Assembly: GCA_023412275.1 (NCBI GenBank)
Contig: JAEYNY010000077.1
Location: 1-48,299 of the forward strand
Length of the DNA: 48,299 bases
Reading direction: 5' to 3'
Origin: Bacillota bacterium
Lineage (GTDB): Bacteria > Bacillota > Clostridia > Acetivibrionales > DSM-1351
Under the pieces are notes generated by a model, which saw only the letters and a program-made list of their open reading frames with translations, did not search any database and had not been told where the DNA came from. The position numbers and the translations under genes are program-made. How positions within the stretch are numbered: position 1 is the first letter of the stretch; each line of letters begins with the position of its first letter. Shown piece after piece: positions 44,690-48,299 of this stretch.

Positions 44690-46903
44690 TTATTGTGACA
44701 GAAGAGTTTTCTTGAGCAGTGCAAAATCTAGAGCATCAATATTTTTATCAGAATTCATATCTGCTACAGAGATATCATATTCCAAAGTGTTACCCAGCAA
44801 ATATTTCTTTAAAAGAGCAACGTCCAATGCATCAATATTTCCATCTTTATTAATGTCACCGGCTAAAATAACAGGTTCTTCACTTCCACCTGAAGGCTCA
44901 TTTCCCGCCAGTTTTTTAAAACTATCCCCTTCATATATTGGAATATTCGGAGCATACTTTCTTGTACCATTTATATATGTTGCGTCCCAATTTTCATAAG
45001 ACCAATCATTTGATGCATTCCATGTATTGGAAGCTGAACTTATTGTAAAGTCAAGTTCTGGTCCTCCGGCACCCCAACTATAACCGGGATAAATATTTTT
45101 ACCGGACAAATCAATTGTATAGTAATAAACTTTTTTCTCTTTATCCCATGCTGTAGGACCTGTTACCTTAACCCATGTAGGAGCTTTTATGCTGATATCA
45201 TTTATATCATTGGCATCAAGGGTAAAGAAATACCGAATTTTCAACTGGTTACTAGGACGAGCCGGCCACGCAGAACGGTTTTCTACTGATAATGAAAACT
45301 GGGTACCGCTTGTACCATTAAAATATGTCTTAGCAAATACAGGCCATTCATCTTTAGGCTGATAGGATTTATCAGGTAACGGAAAACTGCTGTCCGGTAT
45401 AGGAGTTCCGCCAAATTCAGAATACATTCTTGCGAGAGCCCCGGTAAGACCGGCATTATAGTCTATAGCTACTTCATTGCTAACATAATCACTTATAGCA
45501 TCATTGAAGCCATCTGTTGAATCAACACTCCCAACCAGTGCACCGTATAAAATATGACGATGTTCCGTCGGAGTATCCATCTCTTGTCCCCATGCGCTGT
45601 GAGCTGTACGGTGATGAGGATGTTGAGGATAATTCTGGCCAAAGCCTACAATGTAGCTTGATTTACGAGGATTATCACCTAAAATATAATTTATTTGCTT
45701 TACTGCGAAGTCATGATAACGCGCTTTCTTTACAGTATCACTAAGTTTATCGGAATAAACAAAAGCAAATAATGCAGTTGTGGAAACATATCTGAAAGAA
45801 CCCCAGCTATCCAGCTTTGCATGTCCACCCGGAGTATAAGAAATCTTGGTGCCGTCGGCATTGTAATCTGAACCGCCCACAGTCCACCAATTCAACCAAC
45901 GTTCTGCATCTTCCCTATATAAACTATTTTCAGGGTCAATCTGAGACATTAGAATATAGCATCCAAAAGATTGGTCGTCCCAACAGTGTGCCCATTTATA
46001 TTTATGAACCTGTTGATTTGCTTCTTTACCAATTCCATTATAATATTCTTTTGCTTTTGAAAGGTAATCAGATCCACTTCCTGAAGTCTTAGCTTCCATA
46101 GCCTTGTAAAGCCAGATTGAACCCCATACCAATTCATCATTAAAACCACTGTGTGAGGTATAAGCAGCAGCACCTTGGGGGTCAACTTTACCTATTACGT
46201 CAGAAAAAACACCTCTGTATTTATCTCCGAATTCATATAACTGCTTTGCATGCTCAAGCAATTTATCAGCATATGTCGGATCGGTGTTTCTGAAAACAAT
46301 AGATGAAGCAGCCATTGCCGCAGCTGTTCCCATGGCTACTTCTGTTCCCGGATGCTGTTCATCCAGCTTTATTGCTGTCCTGTCGTTCATTAAATGTGTA
46401 ACTTCAATGGGAACCCAGTTGTTATGATCATTTGCCGTCATACCAACCTGAGCCCAAAAAACATTTGGCTCCGGATGACACTTTATAAAATAATCATTAA
46501 TCCATTTCAACTGGTTTTGAAGCCATTTCATCTGACCGCTTTTATCGTATGCATCTTTATATTCTATAGCACCAAAAGCGAGTAAACTTGTTGTATAAGC
46601 ACATGTAACACCAAACTTGATATTATCACCTGCATCTACCCAGCCTCCGGTAAGGTCTAAGCCTTCCTTCTGTCCGTCTGTTAATTGAGCATCTCCACGC
46701 CACAATAATCTAGTAGGTATATTTGATGTTGATAATGAACCTGATCTCTGTGCTTCATAAAATAAAACAGATTTCTGCAAAGCCTCTCCATAGTTAAAAG
46801 TGGCTGTTGCAGAAGAACATTCATTCTGAAAATTAAATTGAGTTATGGTTATTACTATGGCAACGATAAGGGCATATATACTTACTCTTTTCATTTTATC
46901 CAT
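44690..46903 (-). CDS. cel9H: Cellulosomal cellulase Cel9H (GH9-CBM3c-dockerin)
   Basis: A 737-residue secreted cellulase; start 46903 (MDKMKRVSIYALIV) is preferred for GGAG nine bases upstream over an in-frame ATG at 46918. The signal peptide is residues about 1-31. The GH9 domain (about 35-475) has GGWVDAGDNIKFGVTCAYTT, with Trp-Val in place of the usual aromatic-His, and the acid Glu in VSNEVAIDYNAGLTG. A CBM3c module (about 500-645) and a dockerin (about 675-735; GDINKDGNIDALDVALLKKY and DMNSDKNIDALDFALLKKTL) follow. It matches cel9H in position after orfX, 26 bp downstream of it. Confidence 0.93.
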   Translation of the reverse strand: MDKMKRVSIYALIVAIVITITQFNFQNECSSATATFNYGEALQKSVLFYEAQRSGSLSTSNIPTRLLWRGDAQLTDGQKEGLDLTGGWVDAGDNIKFGVTCAYTTSLLAFGAIEYKDAYDKSGQMKWLQNQLKWINDYFIKCHPEPNVFWAQVGMTANDHNNWVPIEVTHLMNDRTAIKLDEQHPGTEVAMGTAAAMAASSIVFRNTDPTYADKLLEHAKQLYEFGDKYRGVFSDVIGKVDPQGAAAYTSHSGFNDELVWGSIWLYKAMEAKTSGSGSDYLSKAKEYYNGIGKEANQQVHKYKWAHCWDDQSFGCYILMSQIDPENSLYREDAERWLNWWTVGGSDYNADGTKISYTPGGHAKLDSWGSFRYVSTTALFAFVYSDKLSDTVKKARYHDFAVKQINYILGDNPRKSSYIVGFGQNYPQHPHHRTAHSAWGQEMDTPTEHRHILYGALVGSVDSTDGFNDAISDYVSNEVAIDYNAGLTGALARMYSEFGGTPIPDSSFPLPDKSYQPKDEWPVFAKTYFNGTSGTQFSLSVENRSAWPARPSNQLKIRYFFTLDANDINDISIKAPTWVKVTGPTAWDKEKKVYYYTIDLSGKNIYPGYSWGAGGPELDFTISSASNTWNASNDWSYENWDATYINGTRKYAPNIPIYEGDSFKKLAGNEPSGGSEEPVILAGDINKDGNIDALDVALLKKYLLGNTLEYDISVADMNSDKNIDALDFALLKKTLLSQ

Positions 46904-46929
46904 ATTTACACACTCCATGCATAAATCAG

Positions 46930-47613
46930 TTATTTAACTGTTATCTCACCTTCTGTGAATACAGGATTAATCTTCTTGAGTTCAGTGTCTCCGAATGCAC
47001 CTGAAGTACCTTGCGTAATCTTAATTGATCCCTTCTTAGCATTATCCTTTATTTTGAAAGTGATATTTGTGATAACTCCCGGTTTAGTTACAGCATCCTT
47101 TCCACTATTGCTGCTTGTATAGAGAAAACTAACCAGACCAGTTGTATCAATAACTGTATAATCAAAATTTGAATTGTTACTTCCAAAAATTTCACCTGGT
47201 TTTACCTCAACAACTTCAAGAGCATCTGTATCATACTTAATATTAAAATTAAAGCTTCCAATACCTTTTCCAGGTAAGTTATTAAGCTTTACAGGAATTG
47301 TTACAGTTGAACCTGTAGCTCCGCTTGTTTTTCCGATTGATATTTCTGCTTCTCCGCCCGGAGTTTTATCTTTTGGATTGCTCTTTTTATCATTATTATC
47401 CTTGGCGGCTGTTGATTTAGTGGATTTAGAATCTGAACTTTTTGCAGATGAAGATGTAGATACCGAAGCAGATGAAGATGTGGATGATGATGGAGCTGTA
47501 CTACTTATTGTTGAAGTTGATGTTTCTGAATCAGATGTAAAATGGTTTACCCCAAATATTACTGCAGCAGTCACGCAAACAATTATTAATATTGCCAATA
47601 TTACTTTTTTCAT
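46930..47613 (-). CDS. orfX: OrfX-type membrane-anchored cohesin protein
   Basis: A 227-residue surface protein. Residues about 3-23 form an uncleaved-looking N-terminal membrane helix (VILAILIIVCVTAAVIFGV). Residues about 26-90 are a Ser/Thr/Lys-rich, low-complexity linker able to span the cell wall. Residues about 92-226 are one type I cohesin (ISIGKTSGATGSTVTIPVKL, FNFNIKYDTDALEVVEVKPG, LVSFLYTSSN). In C. cellulolyticum OrfXp is a membrane protein whose cohesin binds cellulosomal dockerins, possibly holding enzymes at the surface before transfer to the scaffoldin. AAGGAG precedes ATG. It lies between cel9E and cel9H, preceded by a very strong stem-loop. Confidence 0.94.
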   Translation of the reverse strand: MKKVILAILIIVCVTAAVIFGVNHFTSDSETSTSTISSTAPSSSTSSSASVSTSSSAKSSDSKSTKSTAAKDNNDKKSNPKDKTPGGEAEISIGKTSGATGSTVTIPVKLNNLPGKGIGSFNFNIKYDTDALEVVEVKPGEIFGSNNSNFDYTVIDTTGLVSFLYTSSNSGKDAVTKPGVITNITFKIKDNAKKGSIKITQGTSGAFGDTELKKINPVFTEGEITVK

Positions 47614-47722
47614 GGCTTTTCTCCTTGTTTATTCAATATATTTATTACTATAAAATGACTATAGACATTTTAATTAAAGGAAATAACATATCCGTTCAAA
47701 GACTTGAAACTATAATAGGATA

Positions 47723-47759
47723 GGAACAATAGGAATGCATAGAGCATTCCTATTGTTCC
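47723..47759 (-). other. very stable intercistronic stem-loop (cel9E / orfX)
   Basis: GGAACAATAGGAATGC (47723-47738) and GCATTCCTATTGTTCC (47744-47759) form a perfect 16-bp stem with a 5-nt loop, 16 bp after the cel9E stop codon. There is no U-tract on the minus strand. It is the strongest hairpin of the cluster and marks the boundary between the upstream genes and orfX. Confidence 0.85.
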
Positions 47760-47775
47760 ATATATTACTTCAAAA

Positions 47776-48299
47776 TTACAGAGTTATTTTTCCTAACAAG
47801 AATGATTTGAGTAATGCAAAGTCAACAGCGTCAATAGCGCCATCTTTGTTTAAATCAGAATTTGCAACATTTATTGAAGAATTGTCCTGAGTTAACAGAG
47901 CTTTCTTCAAATATGCGAAGTCAATTGCATCCTTGTTACCGTCACCATTAACATCACCTAAATTAACTGTAACTATAACACTGTCAATCTTTGGTCCTGC
48001 TTCTGCAAGGTAAGCTGACATCCATGCAAGAGGAGCATTCCAGTTGATAGTTATTTCATTTGTTGACCAAGATTCAATATTATCCATAAAACACAATTCA
48101 GGAGCTCTTACACCTGGCTGCCAACCTGAACCCTTAACCCATGGATCCTGTAATCCAGAGTTAGGTCCGCCTGACAAACATCCTGCAGGTGGATGTGGGA
48201 ATGAGTTGTCTGCCTGATATGACCAGAAACGGTGATGAGGATTTTCAAGTGGGTTGTCACCATAACCGGTAATAAAGCTCTGAACATTTGGGTTACGTC
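47776..48299 (-). CDS. cel9E: Cellulosomal cellulase Cel9E, C-terminal part (runs off right edge)
   Basis: The last 173 codons of a GH9-dockerin enzyme; the frame is open to the window edge. The visible GH9 end starts with NPVQ-like RNPNVQSFITGYGDNPLENP, then HHRFWSYQADNSFPHPPAG, with the acid Glu in WSTNEITINWNAPLAW. A dockerin closes it: GDVNGDGNKDAIDFAYLKKA and DLNKDGAIDAVDFALLKSFL. The ITGYGDNP and FPHPPAGCLSGGPNSG segments are typical of the CBM4-Ig-GH9 group (CelE, CbhA, CelK). Its position just before orfX identifies it as cel9E. The expected N-terminal CBM4 and Ig domains lie outside the window. A 16-bp stem-loop follows the stop. Confidence 0.93.
   Translation of the reverse strand, partial: RNPNVQSFITGYGDNPLENPHHRFWSYQADNSFPHPPAGCLSGGPNSGLQDPWVKGSGWQPGVRAPELCFMDNIESWSTNEITINWNAPLAWMSAYLAEAGPKIDSVIVTVNLGDVNGDGNKDAIDFAYLKKALLTQDNSSINVANSDLNKDGAIDAVDFALLKSFLLGKITL

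Noticed and set aside
47174..47653. A 159-codon open frame on the plus strand
   Set aside because: It is antisense to the orfX cohesin and its Ser/Thr linker; the acidic repeats are the complement of the linker.
8389..48177. Recurrent short similar sequences at gene 3' ends, considered as dispersed repeats or CRISPR
   Set aside because: They are the coding repeats of the twelve dockerins (two calcium-binding segments each), not regularly spaced non-coding repeats; no CRISPR array or insertion sequence was seen.

Overview
The window reads as part of the chromosome of a low-GC, mesophilic, cellulosome-producing Clostridium of the Ruminiclostridium group (C. cellulolyticum / C. papyrosolvens / C. 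josui relatives). This rests on twelve type I dockerins, a membrane-anchored single-cohesin protein (OrfX type), and a right-hand gene order that follows the cip-cel cluster of C. cellulolyticum. The species call is inference; no database was searched.

Left edge (1-1.1 kb): the 5' end of a 16S rRNA gene on the minus strand, running off the window. It is preceded by three near-identical tandem promoters, each a -35 and -10 pair separated by exactly 17 bp. From 1.1 to 6.6 kb there is a divergent secreted stalk-domain protein, a patatin-like phospholipase, a YitT-family membrane protein, a small membrane protein, a membrane protein built on an internal duplication, and a DUF1657 protein.

First plant-polysaccharide cluster (6.6-14.6 kb, minus strand), in transcription order: CBM35-GH26-dockerin mannanase, GH9-CBM3c-dockerin cellulase, Ig-GH9-dockerin cellulase, then a close Ig-GH9 paralogue with neither signal peptide nor dockerin. 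A divergent PrsA-like foldase follows, then a flavin split-barrel protein and a GH11-dockerin xylanase.

Middle (17.7-35.8 kb): hybrid cluster protein (hcp); a peptide-type ABC transporter operon ending in an alpha/beta hydrolase and driven by a perfect consensus promoter; an SH3-NlpC/P60 cell-wall hydrolase under a ydaO (cyclic di-AMP) riboswitch; a two-gene copper operon (HMA-membrane-cupredoxin fusion plus CopA); a secreted metallophosphoesterase; a CwlD-like amidase; an SGNH hydrolase; and a LysR regulator.

Right (35.8 kb to the end, minus strand): the distal cip-cel operon. In transcription order it holds cel9E (partial), orfX, cel9H, cel9J, man5K, cel9M, a 93-residue secreted protein that is little more than a dockerin, a GH5 mannanase-like enzyme and a cel5N-like enzyme. 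Stem-loops without U-tracts lie between several of these genes and a terminator-like hairpin closes the operon. The encoded enzymes should dock onto the CipC scaffoldin, whose gene is expected beyond the right edge. The most unusual items are the stand-alone dockerin protein, the apparently cytosolic GH9 paralogue, the duplicated Cys/Met cupredoxin modules next to CopA, and the set of intercistronic stem-loops.
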